DNA of 64,000 nucleotides from the NCBI GenBank assembly GCA_036785705.1, contig JAWUZG010000056.1, positions 4,279,001-4,343,000 of the forward strand, read 5' to 3'. The notes under the pieces were generated by a model, which saw only the letters and a list, made by a program, of their open reading frames with translations, had not been told where the DNA came from and made no database searches. The position numbers and the translations under genes were made by a program. Each line of letters opens with the position of its first letter. Position 1 is the stretch's first letter. Origin of the DNA: Acanthornis magna. Lineage: Eukaryota > Chordata > Aves > Passeriformes > Acanthizidae. Of this stretch, positions 38,396 through 51,970 are shown one piece after another.

Positions 38396-41300
38396 ATCTG
38401 TCCTATTCCTACAGGGCTTAGCTAAATGTAGCCCAGCTTTGCTGTAAGAGAAATATTGACCTCTGTGTCCTGGTGACCAATATTTACTGCTGTATTTTAG
38501 AGTATCTGACCTGTCCAGTCACATTAGTTGCGAGTGGGGGAAACATCTCAGGAAGAATTATGCCCTTATTTCAAAGCACTTCCTAGTTCTTCTGGTTGGA
38601 GCAGAAAGTTAAGGACGGATGTTGTGGCTTTCAGGCTCAGATGTAGAAACAAAATTGTATCCACATTGTGTGGTACTGAAGATTTTTAGGCTAGAACAGA
38701 ATGTAGAAGGAAGATTTGTTATTTGCAAAGCATGAGTGGCAACGAATGGTCCAGATACTTTGATAAAATTTGTCTGTTTTACCTGTAAGTGTCCCTTGAA
38801 ACAAGATGCAGACACGCAATATTCAGAAATGAGTTAAAAAACAAGCAACAGCACCCTAAAAAATGGAATCAATGGAATACTTTGATCCACAAAACACAAC
38901 CTATTGGTATTAGGTACTTAGTAGCTTTATCACAACTTTCTCAATGTCTGATGTGGCTGTCAGGCAAAATCTGTAATAAGGAGGGCTACATAAGCTAGCA
39001 ATATATGACCTCATGAAATCTGTAGTAATTCTTATCTGTATATGTTCCTTACATGACTTCGTTGTGTCTGGTGGCTATGCAGAGCAGCCTAAAACTTGTT
39101 GCAAATGGACAGCTAAGAATTTGGATCCATTTGGTTTGGGAAGCAGTTTGAGTTGTATAAAGATGGACAGGGGAATACCTTAGAAACAGAGGCCTACTAG
39201 GGATCAGAGGGTGTGGTTATGGATGTGATTATCCAGGAGTGAAAACTAGCGTAGACAAAGGTTGCTTTAAATTAACATGCCCAAGGATTTAACCTGCCCT
39301 GGCAGTTTCAGGGGCTTGGTCTCCATCTTTTCTGTGTCTTCCATTTGGGATCCTGTGCCAAGCACAGCTTTCTCAGCAGCCAAACCTCTGCCATGTATGA
39401 GTAAGAAATAAAGATAATGCTGATTCCTCTTTCTGTCACTTGTACCAAAGGTTATGTAGTAACCTATAATCCTACCCAGTGAGAGGATTAAAATCTTTTG
39501 GAATCTCCATTTAATTTTGTAGCATCCAGTCTTTTGTATGTTGAGTTTGTCAAGATGAGGGAGAGAACGGACAAATGAAAATCTTGACTGTCTTATTTCT
39601 CCCACTCTGTAGTGCTGTAGCGTTGGATGCTTACTGTGTACAAGTAATTGTTACTGTATAATGAGTACTGTCCTTTGGGGTGCTTTAGTCTTGTTTGCTG
39701 ATACCATTTATCAACTCCTGCTGTCCATGGGAAAAGTCCTCCATTAGCTTCAGAGTCAAAATTTCACTCAAAAAATGGGCCTTTGCTGTTGGATCAAAAT
39801 TTTACTTCCTTTCAATTTTTTATAGCAAAACACAGATGAAAAAGGGGCATCCTGTCCTTATTCCTACACCTCTTTGGGGACACAAAAGTGAGTCTTAGTC
39901 TGAATTCTTCTAAATCTGTTCTGTTTGGTTGTAGATTCCTTTTGTAGCAGAGCCATGCAGGATCAGAGGCTCCGAGCAGATGTATTTTACAGCTTCCCAA
40001 GGAAACTATTTTGTATGAGTTTCATGTTTGTAGTCCTAGGAGTCCTTGTCACACAGATCTGCACAACTATTTCTTGTAGTGTAATGGCTAGAATGGGGGG
40101 AAATTTGGGGTTCACAGTGTTTCGCAGGTGTGCACTTCTTGCACGAACCCCAGTGATCCTGCCCTATCTCCCAAATTTATGAAATAGTTTGGAGAATAAA
40201 ATGGAGCTACAAAGTCAGGACTGTGTAATCATTTTAACATGTTACACATTTACTTTGGGGAATATCAAATAAACAGGGCAGCAGTTAACCAAAGGATTAG
40301 CAAGACGTGTTCCATTTTTGTTGTTAAACGCATGGAATATTTATTCAACACATTTCTTGTACAATTACACATTTCTTCTACAATTTGCAATTTTTAAAAT
40401 CAAATGAATACGCTATCTTTGCCTCAGTTAATGTGTGGAAATAGTTTTTGTTGATTCAATTACGGATTTCAAAAGGTTTGAAATAGTTTCATAGTATTTT
40501 CCATGTGTCTGATTTCAGAAAAGCTTTTACATTTATCAATTCCAGCCAAGGTCAATTGTCCTGATGTAGTGCTGTGTGTGTAGCAGGCTGCAGAGCTCCC
40601 AGTCAGGTTGCTGTTGAAGTTAAAGAAAGGCAATATAAATATAACTTTTTATAGGTCCTAATGGTATAAGAATTGTTCAGGTTAGCATGAGTTTTTCCCA
40701 TTCACTTCAATGGCTTTTGGATGAGGTAATTTAGAAGAAAATTCCACATGTAACTAAAAAAGTGAACAGAACTGAGGTCTGATCCTGAAAAACTTTGTTG
40801 CAGGCTGATAATATCCAGATTTCTTTGTATTCAGAGAATTGGTATGTACATAATTCCATGGAGGCTCGGGAACTCAGTAGAAATTTTCACAGTTTCTTTG
40901 AAAAATGATGAGTTCGAAGAGTGCACCTGCAGCCTTTATGCTACTCGAAGGTTCAGGGAGCTGTTGCTGAGTCTGGGCATGGTTCTGTTGGGTGGGTGTA
41001 TGAGCAGGGACTGAGAAAACAGTGACATTAGCACGGGATTCAGACTCTTCTTTCATTCTCTGAACAGATTAAAAGTACACAAAGAAGGGCTTTAAGACCA
41101 TCTCAGAGACCAAGGTACTTTCCTACTTTACCCCTCCCCAAAATGTCCCCGTCTTTTGTTTTACTGCATGTGTTCCTGAGTAATTAAAATTAGAAATTAA
41201 ACATTTCTTCTACTGAACTTTTAAAGTATTGACAGTTGTCCTAAAAAGTCAAAGTATTTCTAGTTGTAAAAAGCTCCAAATACTGAAGTAATGGAGAAAT

Positions 41301-41920
41301 GAACTATAAAAAGGATCCTAGTAAATAGAGACTCTTTCCCATCTACTTTGGAAGACTGATTTCTTCTGAGTATTTTACATTAGATTGAAAGAATGACATA
41401 TTAAGATACTTTTCACTTATAGTTTTGTTCATTTTGAGCCTGTTCCAGTCTCAGCTAATACGAAAGAAAGCAATAACTTCAGAGGGAGTCAAATGTGAAT
41501 CTAAACATTTATGTTCACAGTTTCCATTTGTGTTCTCAAAAATTAGTTACGCACACTCTCAGTAGTAGAACTTGCACTTTCAGAAATATTTAGGTGGAAA
41601 ATTCTATTTTCTTAATGTAACGCCTATAGCATAATATGGGTTTTAGAAATTAACACCTACATATACTGAAAGGGTAGATACACAGGTTCAGGTTCCACTA
41701 AAATTTGTAGATTTTACCTGATTAGCTTTCTAAATACTTCAGCTTTAACTTCTCAGTTTTGAAACTAAGTTTTGGGTCAGTGTAAAGTGGGGCCAAAACC
41801 TTTGGTCATAGTTGCCGCTAGCAGTGTGGTGCAAGGTCCCAAGTCAGAAGTTGTGGCCAGCTGAAAATTTTAGGGAGCCTGCTCAAGTCTGGGATAGGTT
41901 AAGTTTCAGATCTGGCAAGG

Positions 41921-41935
41921 CTGCTGCTGCTGCTG
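41921..41935. repeat. (CTG)5 short triplet repeat
   Basis: Five CTG units in tandem in intron sequence. It is short and not in a recognised coding frame. Confidence 0.75.
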
Positions 41936-44306
41936 GTTTTTCCTAGTTGGTGGCTCACTGGTGTTTGGCATTTAAATGTGGTGTAGGGCACTTAAAGCAT
42001 GAGCAATTTTGCCCCAAGTGGGAGATGCAGGCTGCCCCAGGCGAGGCCAGAATTGGAGGTGTAGCCTTTGCAGGCATTCCCGTGTTGCTGCTGGAGGGGC
42101 AGCCCCAGCATCTGCTGGTGCAGTTTCAGCTGTGCTTGTGACTTTGCTGCTCGGCATAAACATCCCTGGAAATGTGCTAACTGCTGTGGCCCTGCTTCAG
42201 CCCTGTGACAAATACAGCATCAAAGGCATTGCTTAAGCCTCTCTTATTCTGATAAAACCACTTTCTGTGGGCTGTGCGGGAGAAGACTTGACCTTTCGGG
42301 GGGTAGGAAAGCCAAGGTTTGTCCCTATGGCTACAGCTCAGGGCTGAGGCTCACTGAGCTCAGTCTGAAGTAACTGTGCAAGATTTTAAGAGTGGGGGGA
42401 GGGATGAGAGGTTGTAAAGATAAACTACTACAGAAGGTTCAAAAGGATTAAGTATTACAGTGTATTTTTTAATGTGGTATTCCTTTAAGAGCCCTCAGAT
42501 TGACAATTTCCAACTTCATCTCCCAGGCGTTTGAAGGAGCAGAGTTCACAGCCCTCACTGATGTTACTGTTTGCTAGAAAAATGAGGTTACTTATTAATA
42601 TGAATGTGGGTGCCTGTGCTGCACATTATTATTTAAATATTGGCCTTTCTGTATCTCTGGAGTGCTCTCTTAGTGTTTTGATGGAGTTATTTGGTAGTGC
42701 TGAGTGTTAGGAAGGGAATTAAAAAGATTTTGCCAATTTAGACAGCATAAGTAGTTGGACTGGCATTTATATATGCTCGATATTCCTTCTAGTTATGATG
42801 AATTACTATTTTCAAAGCAAGGAAACTCTTACCCACTGTGAAGAAAAAGCTTATAATATGGATGAACATCAGAAGAAAGAGATTCCCAGTGGTAGTATAT
42901 AAAATGAAAAGCAGAACTGGCTTCTATTGTGCTCTGTTTCCATCAGACATCTTGGAAGTTTTATAAGCATGGTGCATAATAAATATCTAAGCCACAGTTT
43001 GAGGTCTTTTACAAAGGACAGACAATTCTTGTTAATATTTTTCTGGATCAGTCGTTGCTCTTACACCCTGATTGATACAAATCTCTGGCATTTGTCCACA
43101 GACTCAACTTGTGAATTTGTTAATTTGCTTTCCATATTGCACTGTGTAACTCTGAACTTAAATCCAAACACCACAAATTTAAAATTGAATTTGAAAGAGC
43201 CAGAGAAACTGTGCATTAAATTTGCTCATATATCTACAAAGGGTGGAGATCTGCTTCTGAATAATTTTGGTCAGAGGCCTAAAAATACTGAGGTGCAACT
43301 CACTCTGGTTGGTTCTGCTGCAATCATACAGCGATTCCTCTGGAGAGAGATCACAAAGAGCTAACTGTTTGGACCCATTTCACCACTGAGGTGGATGTCA
43401 AGTGTAAAAACAGAAACAGACCTCAAAAAGTTGAGCTTGATCTTTTTTCAGATGTAATAATACAAGTCTGGTGACATCATCAGATCTGAAAAGTAATGTA
43501 GACTTTTACTATATTTTCTTTTCATTGCTCCAGTATAAATGTAACCCAGTGTATGTAAAATGCATTATAACAAATCCACAAGCAATTTCCTTCATTGTAG
43601 CAAATATTGTATCTCATTAGAGCAAAACAAGCCTCCAGTTATGGCACAGAACATCTGCTTAATAATTTCAAGTTCCTCCAACTGTGCTGCCAGAACATCT
43701 AAAAAGTCAACATCTAGTCCATTACTTTGATCAACTGAAGTAGTGAAATTATAAATAATGCACCAAATGTAGATCTGGTGAAAGGCAGAGCAGAGCTGCT
43801 GGCCCTGAGCTCAGAGAGCTGTGACTGATGGGGATGTGGCATAAGGCACTGGGACTGCTATCCTCAGGGAGGGCAGGGTGGGATGCAGAACTGCATTTCA
43901 GGCTTGCACAGATTTCCTATCTAGCAGTGAGAAAGTTAATTAATCTTTTTGTGTCCAGATCCTGACTGTAAATTTCAGTTTCAAATACCCTCTATTCAAT
44001 ACCTCTCATGGGTTTTCTGGAATGCATATGAGGTGCTTCAACATTACTGGCGAGAGCCAAAGCATCCTTAAACAAACAGCAGGTCATTGTTTATGGAAAA
44101 GTTGGCATGACTTGTAATGTAGCTATTGTTTGTCTGCTCTGCATGTCTTAGGGAAAGGGTCACATTGTGTTGTGGCAATGTTAACATTTTGACTACTTGT
44201 GTTCATTCCAACTTTGAACAAAAACTGAAAATTGGAACATTTTCCAGGAATACAAAACATTTTAAAGTATCAAATTATTTGGGATCAGTGTTGTCAAAAC
44301 TTCAAA

Positions 44307-44323
44307 ATATATATATATATATA
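44307..44323. repeat. (AT)8 microsatellite
   Basis: A pure alternating AT run of about 17 bases in intron sequence. Confidence 0.85.
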
Positions 44324-46888
44324 ATTGTAATTTTATTAGGATAACAAATTATTTTTTTAAATTTTCAGTGAAATGTTTCAGCATTGAAATGGAATGATGA
44401 AGTGAAAATAATTTTGACTTCACTCTCTTAATTTTCAGCAAAAGAAATATTTTGTGAGGATTTGTATATTTTCACAAAATAAAAAATTTTGAAAAAAAAT
44501 GGGAAAAATGTCAGTTGAATGACTCCACTGTATTTGTAAACAGATTGAAAAATGTGCTGAAAATACAATATATAAAATACCATATATAAAAGCGATTCTT
44601 GCACATGGCCAAGTCATTTGAAAAGAAGAAAAGCCTGATTCTGAGCAGAAACTGTCATGGGAAAGCAGAAATACCAGCCAGTTTCCTACTCCTCGGGTTT
44701 CATATAGCATTGTTCCATCTGCTGTCTGCACACAGACTGGCAAATTCAGTTGTGGTGAAGATGATGGAATTTGATTCAGGAAGGTGGCTGGCTTTGCTTG
44801 GCCAGCTACAGCCAGGATTGACTCTGGCAGTTCGAGCAGGTCAGAAGAGGAGGATCCTTTTCAAACCCTATTTCCTCCTTAGACCAAGCCCAGCATGTTT
44901 GAGAAAATGATCTCCTCCATGAGCTATTGCTGCAGGGCTGTTGTTTCTCACCACAGGAGCAGTTGTTGCCATGGAGCTCTAGGAGCATGGGAGAGAACAT
45001 GATTCCCAGTGTTTGTCCATTAATCAAAGCTGAGTTTCAGCGGCCAAACTCATAGAATGAAAAACCATTAATTTTATTTCAATGAACATATAGAACATTG
45101 GTAGGGAAAAGAATCAAAAAACATGTGCTGATTAGCCTAATTTGTCTATCCTTAGTTTCATTATGTATTTAGAACTTGATTTTCTGAGTTTAAATGGTCT
45201 TAATTCTCCATGAGAGGGTTTTCCAATATTTAACGATCTTGCTGTCAAGTGTTTGCTTTTTCTTTTAATTAGTTATGTTCTGGGCTTGGTTTTGAGGGTT
45301 TTATTTTATCTTAATCCAAAACTCATATCAACTTTAGTGAACGTTCTTAATCCTTTATTGCATACTTACACTATTTTCAGATGTTTATGCCTGACTGTCA
45401 CTTACACCATATATGTTTAGCTTAAAAATAATTGGAAGGGAAGTCTGCTTCTTTCTTTCATCATTTATGAAAAGAATAACTGAGTCTGAGACTTCAGAAA
45501 AAATTGGCTTTCTCTAGTGACTGTTTATAAGATTTTTTAAAATAAATGTGGGTTTTCCAGCACCATGGTTAGAGCTGATACTGCAGGGCAGTATGGATTA
45601 CTTTTTGCCTGGTATATTGAATTTCTTCCCTTTTCCTCTAATTTATCCTTCTTTTATACGGACAATCCCTTAGTTCTCCGTTTCAAATCCAAAGGCCCAT
45701 GCTGGAGCTAATGTGCGATGTGTTGCTGATTCTGACAGGTAACCTGGGCAGGCCCAGCTTCCTGTGTGTTTGTACAGCCCAGCCCAAGTGCATCTCACCA
45801 TTACCTGGTTTACAGACAATTACAGCAAAATGGAGCACTTCGTATCACATTTTATAAGGAGAACAAAACCCAGCTGTATGAAGTATTAGTGGTTTGTGTT
45901 TAGTTTGAAAATCTTGTTCATGTGCTGCCTGCTGCAGAGCGTGGGGAATTCATCAGTAAACACTCTTGGCATCAGCCCTGCCAGGCTGAGACAGAGGAAA
46001 TGGGATCCTGTTGCTGTACGTGAGACTATGCCTGCTCTCACTGCAGAGCCTGGAGCAAGATCTAAACCTCCAGCTCACATTGAGCATTATTCTGCAGGAA
46101 CTTTTGGGGATCAGAATGATCTTTTAATGCAGGATTGCTTTTGGCCCTTTATTCTCATACACACTGTTCTGTGAAGTCAGCTCTGGCTTATCCAATAGTA
46201 GCAGTAATTCTGTATTTTTGCTGCTACTGCCCCCGCCGCAGAAATTACTTCAGTGCTCAAGGACAACACTTGTTGCCTTCCAAATGAAATAATAGGAATG
46301 GTGGCTTAGTGTTGAAGACCTGCAAAATTCAGATCAGAACGAAAAATATGATCAAAGCCTTTAAAAATATTTTGAAATTCAAAATCAGGCTAGCCATCTG
46401 ACTTGGCAAGTTCTATGGATGCTGCCTAATCCATGCAGCGAAAACTGCACAAATAAATTTTTACTTTTATTCTTGCATGTTGATATTCATTCTGATGGAG
46501 TGTGCCTCTAATATATCTTTTTATTTGAGATTCATTTTAATGACAGGATTGTTTACAAAGAGATGACAATGAATAGTTACTAGTAGTCAGAAGTGAAATA
46601 TGTTTTTTAATTCACTGAACTGTGACAGATTTTAAAACCATGTATCTAAACCTAACAGCAGCTAGTCTGATTTATACACTGGTAAATCCTCCCCCCCCGC
46701 GCCCACCATTTAATTGAGGAATTACGTGTATTCAAGCTTGTGTAGTGTTTGTATATGAAGGAGGTGCTGGATGTTTATATAGCACATATAATATATTCTA
46801 AATGTGCATCAGTTTATGATTTATGAAACTATACTACAGTTCATATTAAGGTGTTTATTGCAGCATTTAAATTACTGGATTAGTCGAT

Positions 46889-46913
46889 AAATTATTGCAA
46901 TTTGCAATAATTT
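46889..46913. repeat. 25-bp palindrome with TTGCAA cores
   Basis: Arm AAATTATTGCAA (46889-46900), a single central T, and the exact reverse complement TTGCAATAATTT (46902-46913). Both arms contain ATTGCAA/TTGCAAT, which resembles C/EBP-type half sites. Around it (about 46850-46990) is a dense AT-rich stretch with repeated ATTTATTGCA-like motifs. The structure is certain, but a function is not. Confidence 0.75.
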
Positions 46914-48065
46914 TGCCTGACACTTCAATAAATATTTATTGCATAAATGGTTATTGAAATATTTATTGCATTCACATGAAAGTGGAAATTTTGCTGATCA
47001 GCCCACCTGTTTATGTTGGCTATTGGTCACAGTTACTGCTGGATATTGAATTTGGAAGGTCAAGTGAAGGTAGCATATGTTCTGTATCTAGTTAGCACGG
47101 GCATCAAGCGCAGGGAAAATACGATGGCCTGAGGATTTGTGTGTGTTGGCAAGTGGCATATGCACCTACACCACAGACAGCTTAAAATCTGTATACATTT
47201 GTCTTCACAGCTGCTTCTAATCATATTAGCAAGATTGATATTCTTGTACATGCCAGAGGCGATCCCTCTGCTCTCTGTTAAAACAGAACCATGCAGGACA
47301 GGGGTCTGAATTACAAATAGAGAGTGGAGAGCAGGTGTTAAGTTTTCAAAGAAGACAAGGCTGTGTTGTTAAGAACAAATCCAAGTTTCAAAAGGATTTT
47401 TCTATTGCCTGGGATATTGGATCTCTTGAGATAAGATTCAAGTGGTTGTGAAAACATGGGTGTTGTAGGCATGTCCTGCTCTGCTGCTATCAAAGGGACA
47501 CTTTATTAATGTTCCTGTTTGGCTGTGAACTCATTCTTCTGTGTTTCTTTTTCTATGAATTGCAGTCAGGTCCATTGCTTCTGAGACTGTGGCCTCTTGT
47601 CAGTTTTTTGAGACAGAGTTGGCATGAGGATAAATAAGTAATACGTTGTTTCCTAAAAGACCTTTTTTGAGGATTTTTCATGGTAATCTTTTTTGTGAAA
47701 GTCTGCCTCCCAAGAGGCCCTGCACTTATATCCCACATAGTGAGACTTCAGTAAAAGCAGTAATTGCATTACTGTACCTTACTTGAGTTTGGCCACGGTT
47801 CATGTAACGCAGCCTGTGTGTTTAATCTGTTCATAACATACGAAACTATTCTGAAGTATGGTAACCTTCCCATGCATTAGACATCTCGTCCCAGGGCTGG
47901 TGTAAATAAGCAGGCACTGAAGGGCCTGGTCAGCAAGATATTTTGGGTCATAAGAGGTAATTAAAAGATAAAAATGTTAATACTCTTTTAACTTCATGGA
48001 TTGAGATTTCTGTGGCATAGAAAATACTTATCATTAGGATGCAAATGTTTTGGATCTTCTACATT

Positions 48066-48120
48066 CACAGAATCAACTAGGTTGGGAAAGACTTTTGAGA
48101 TTGAGTCCAAACATTGATCC
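48066..48120 (-). mobile_element. CR1 LINE 3'-end fragment
   Basis: The + strand reads CACAGAATCA-ACTAGGTTGGGAAAGAC and then GAGTCCAAAC. This is the reverse complement of the well-known 3' end of avian CR1 elements, so the element lies on the minus strand. Only some 55 bases are recognisable. It has diverged and lost its body, and no reverse-transcriptase frame is present. Confidence 0.75.
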
Positions 48121-48292
48121 AAGTGATTATCTGATAATCTATTGCATAAAATATCTGAGCAAAAGTTTTTCGTTTGACCTAAAGTTATACAATAAACATT
48201 AATTTTTCTCCCCTCTAGACCTGTAAGTATTTTGAAAAATTACATAATTTACCTCCTTATAAATATACATGGAAAATTAGGGGTTTTTAAAT

Positions 48293-48304
48293 AAAAAAAA
48301 AAAA
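48293..48304. repeat. A12 homopolymer
   Basis: Simple A run in intron about 170 bases to the right of the CR1 fragment. No link between the two is evident. Confidence 0.75.
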
Positions 48305-49616
48305 GTTTAAGATAGACCATGAACCTTTTCTCTTGATAGAAGATAACAGAAAGACAAGTCAGACTTGCTGCCTACAAGTCCTCATATGTTTCTAGGGGTG
48401 AACAGACACTCAGCAATACAAAAAAGTAACACACATAAAATCCATTTTAACTGACAAGCTGAATCTATAAATTGAATACAATTAGTAAGAATCCATGGAA
48501 ATAATCTTGGGTGAACTGCTGGCTAGACTGTCTCAGGAACAGGATGGAGGGGTGTCTGTGTAAGCCCCTCTGGGACACAGCCTGGATGTGGGAGTGTGCA
48601 GATGCACGAAGGGAAATTCAGCATCCTGAGCTATCAGTGCTCTGCTCGTTATCCAGAGTGCGTTAGGAATTAGGACTGTGTGGCTTTGCATGAGCTCACG
48701 AGTTGGAGAGCTGCCTTCCTGCTGGAAGGGTGGGGAAGGTATGCAAAGTATTTAGGGTATGTGTCGATGCATGTCCTGTAGATCCTGCTCTGTGTGCTAC
48801 AGCAAGAAGAAGTAAAAGATTTCAGAGGAAAAACTGTTTCTTTTCCAGGGTCAGTTTTTTTTTCCCAGGCTTCTTTTACAGCACCTTCTATTATGTGGTT
48901 AGTTGTCTTATACATAGTCAAACTAAAGACTTAAAAAATGTGTACACTGCACTGAAATGGTGAAGCTATAAAGACTGTATTTTGGGGAGGGATTTTTGTA
49001 CGCTTACTAAATGTCATCCTTTAATGGAGTTACCTTTAAAAAGTGTTGTCTCTGTACATGTGAAAATCAAGAAGGCTTTAAAAAATGGACCTAGAGGTTG
49101 TCCTATTTTTGTCTGTAGTTTGAAGAAAAATACCAAATATTGTGTTGTTTAAGATAAAGCCCAAACAGCTGGGAAAGCACTGCTGGCGGGTTTTCGTACA
49201 GAAAGGCATCAGTGATAAAATCCACAGGAGTTAGAACATCCGTGATACCCAGCAGAGATGTTTCTGATTTACTGTCCGGATGAACTGGGAATGTTCCATC
49301 AGTCAGTCTCATGTGGTTTCAGAAACTTTATAATTAGCTTTTGTTGCCTAATTTGGGGCACTTAAACTAAAAATGGAAGTTTGGCTGTTTTGTTGTTTAG
49401 TATTCTGTGGCACATTGCATGGAAAGATCACAAATTACTGAGATCCTGTGGTATGAAGATGTATTTTATTGTTATATGTATTTATGGAGAAGTACAATGT
49501 ATACGAGGGGTTTTGGCAAGATCTCAGGGCAAGGTGGTGGTTTTTGGATACCAAGAGTAAGCTTTTCTTACTCATAAGGGGAAATCTGAAAGAAAACATG
49601 AGCTGCAGTTGCAAGT

Positions 49617-49735
49617 CACAGAACAGCTGAGATCAGAAGGGACCTCTGGAGATTGTCTGGATCAACTCCCCAGCTCATTTGGGGTCACCTTCAGCAGTCT
49701 ACCCAAGACCATGTCCGGTTGGGTTCCAAAACAAC
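49617..49735 (-). mobile_element. CR1 LINE 3'-end fragment
   Basis: The + strand carries CACAGAACAGCTGAGATCAG, then GGGACCTCTGGAGAT, GGGTCACCTTCAGCAG and CCAAGACCATGTCCGG. In this order they match the reverse complement of the 3' untranslated end of CR1 elements. The copy is about 120 bases, 5'-truncated as usual for CR1, and clearly diverged. The open frame across it is a chance product. Confidence 0.8.
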
Positions 49736-51937
49736 AGATTCAGGGAATAACAGATCTGTTGCATACTCTAGAATCAAAACCACAGCTTACTTTGAGCAAG
49801 AGAACTGGATAAACTGTTAAGGCTGATATTTTGCAAATAAAGCTGTTGTAGCTGAGCACTTGAGGAGTAGCTCCTGTACCCTAACAACAAAATTACCTGT
49901 TAAAGATGTTTTCATTAGAAACTTTTATTAGAGGTGCATGCCTGAGTAGCAAATACGTATTACCACTATACACCTTAGGAACTCCACTGGGCAAATGCAT
50001 ATTTTAAAACTATTGCCCAGCCATTTAGAGGTCCAGTGGGGCTCCAAACTGCCCATTCAAAGCTTCAGTATGTTTTATAGAGAGAACTTACAGATGTCAA
50101 TTCATGTAATTGTGCAGTTCTCAGAGGCAATGTATGCGAAAGGTGGTGTTTCCAGTCTCAGGGACATCAGGAAAATTTTCCTTTAGGTTTACTTTAGATT
50201 TGTGTGGCTTTTTAGCACGCACAGTAATTTGGGATGGAGCGGACCTGGATGTTCAAAACCAAAAGCCAGGAGGTGTTCTTGTAGTGCTCATTGGGATCAT
50301 GCAGATATGACAGTTGAAGGTTTTAGATGTGGTCCCATGTGCCAGTCTCTTTCATTAGTGTAAAAGGAGATTCATACTTCTTCCAAAACCTGAAACTGAG
50401 GCAGTTTCATGCAGCCTTGAATCCAGTAGCAAAGCTTTCATTCATCTTTGTCAAGAGCTACTCCTAAAACTTTCTCGTATCCAAAATGTTAATGCAGGAG
50501 CAGTCATTTGTCAGACACCTGTGAGAAAAGGTCTTTCAGTAATAAGAACCTGATGGAGTTAGAATCTGCCCTGGCTGTGGTGAGTCCTTAACAAGGGCAT
50601 GTTTCCATTGTGAGCCACCCTGCAGGTGAGGACTGAGAAGGCTGCTTAGCTCAGCACAGGATTCCTCGTCTTTCTCCTGGCCCAAACTGAAAGAGGCTGT
50701 GCAAAGCAGAGACTGTCCCAAACCAATCACATAGGTATGAAAACTTCTGACAGTATGTCCCAAAAAACTTGAAAAAACCCTATTCGCTAGAAAACAAAGG
50801 AAGCAGAAACACTTTCAGTTACTCTTTCAGTCAGATGTAAGGGTGCTGACCTCTCCTTTTAGGCCCTGCACAATTCAATAGTATTTGCTAGATGTTATAC
50901 ATTTTTACAGTGCATACATTGTTACACATTTTTTTCAGTCATAAAAAAAAATCTTCTGTTTCCTGTGTAAACTTACTTAGGATGCAACTGCTTCCATCAA
51001 AATGTAAAACTGATAATAATAAATGAAATAGCATCAGGATCAGACTCTAAAAAAATAAAAAATCAAAGTACAGTAACAATACTCTTTACTATTCAGATTG
51101 GACTTGTGCCTATTGTCATGCTGTTGGAACTTCAGTTAATGAAGACAAAGCACCAAATGTGACAAAGCTTAATTCACATGATAGATACTGGCAAGATAAC
51201 AATTTTTACTGTTCTTTCTCCAGAGCTTTTTAGCTTGTTTGGCACAACAGTATTTAGGATAGTGTTTCACATATTTCTAAAACACATCATCTGCCTTTGT
51301 CTAGAATGAAATCGGTCATTACAAATGCCCTGGAATAAACCCTCATCCCAACATCCAAAAAATCCAAACGCAGGTGATGTGGAAGTTGCAGACATTTACA
51401 AACAATCTGAGTTTATGTGGCTTCAGTAGAACAGGGAAGGTCTCTCTGCACGTGCTTTCCGGTGGAAACTCCTTGCTCTGTGAGCAAGAGGGACGAGGGA
51501 TGGGAGCTCCCTCTGATTCTTACAGAACTACAGGGTTAAGTGGCCCCAATGTCATTTGCAGGAAAGTAATACTTCAGAAAAAAAAGAAGACTCCTGAGAT
51601 TATTTTTAGCATCCCGAGATTTCAGGTGTTAAAACTTGTCAAAGTGTATAGGGCATTTTACGGAAAATTCCTACTTTGTCACTGGATTGCTTAGTACTTT
51701 CCATGTTGAGTTGATTATTTCATTAGCATTTTATACAGTGGAGTTTCATTTCCTCTTAGTATTAAGGGTGAAAATCAGCTGTTCAGCTTGTGCATCTAAA
51801 ATGTTTGATACCAGCTGTTTAATGAAATCTGTGTGTTAATGAAAATGGTGATGTGCCACATAATTTAAGTATTTCCATATATGTGAAAGTTTAGGAAACT
51901 TACCATTAGAAGTTATCAAATTAGAATTTTTTAGGTG

Positions 51938-51970
51938 TTTTTTAAAAAAAAAAATTAATTTTTTTTTTTT
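51938..51970. repeat. A/T homopolymer palindrome
   Basis: A run of 11 A bases, then TTAATT, then a run of T bases gives a self-complementary stretch of about 30 bases made only of A and T. It is intronic low-complexity sequence. Confidence 0.75.

Noticed and set aside
42969..43364. Intronic open frame of about 130 codons from an ATG (145 from TTG)
   Set aside because: It is the longest non-repeat frame outside the exons, but it shows no recognisable family, signal or splice context. One frame of this length is about what chance gives in 64 kb read in six frames.
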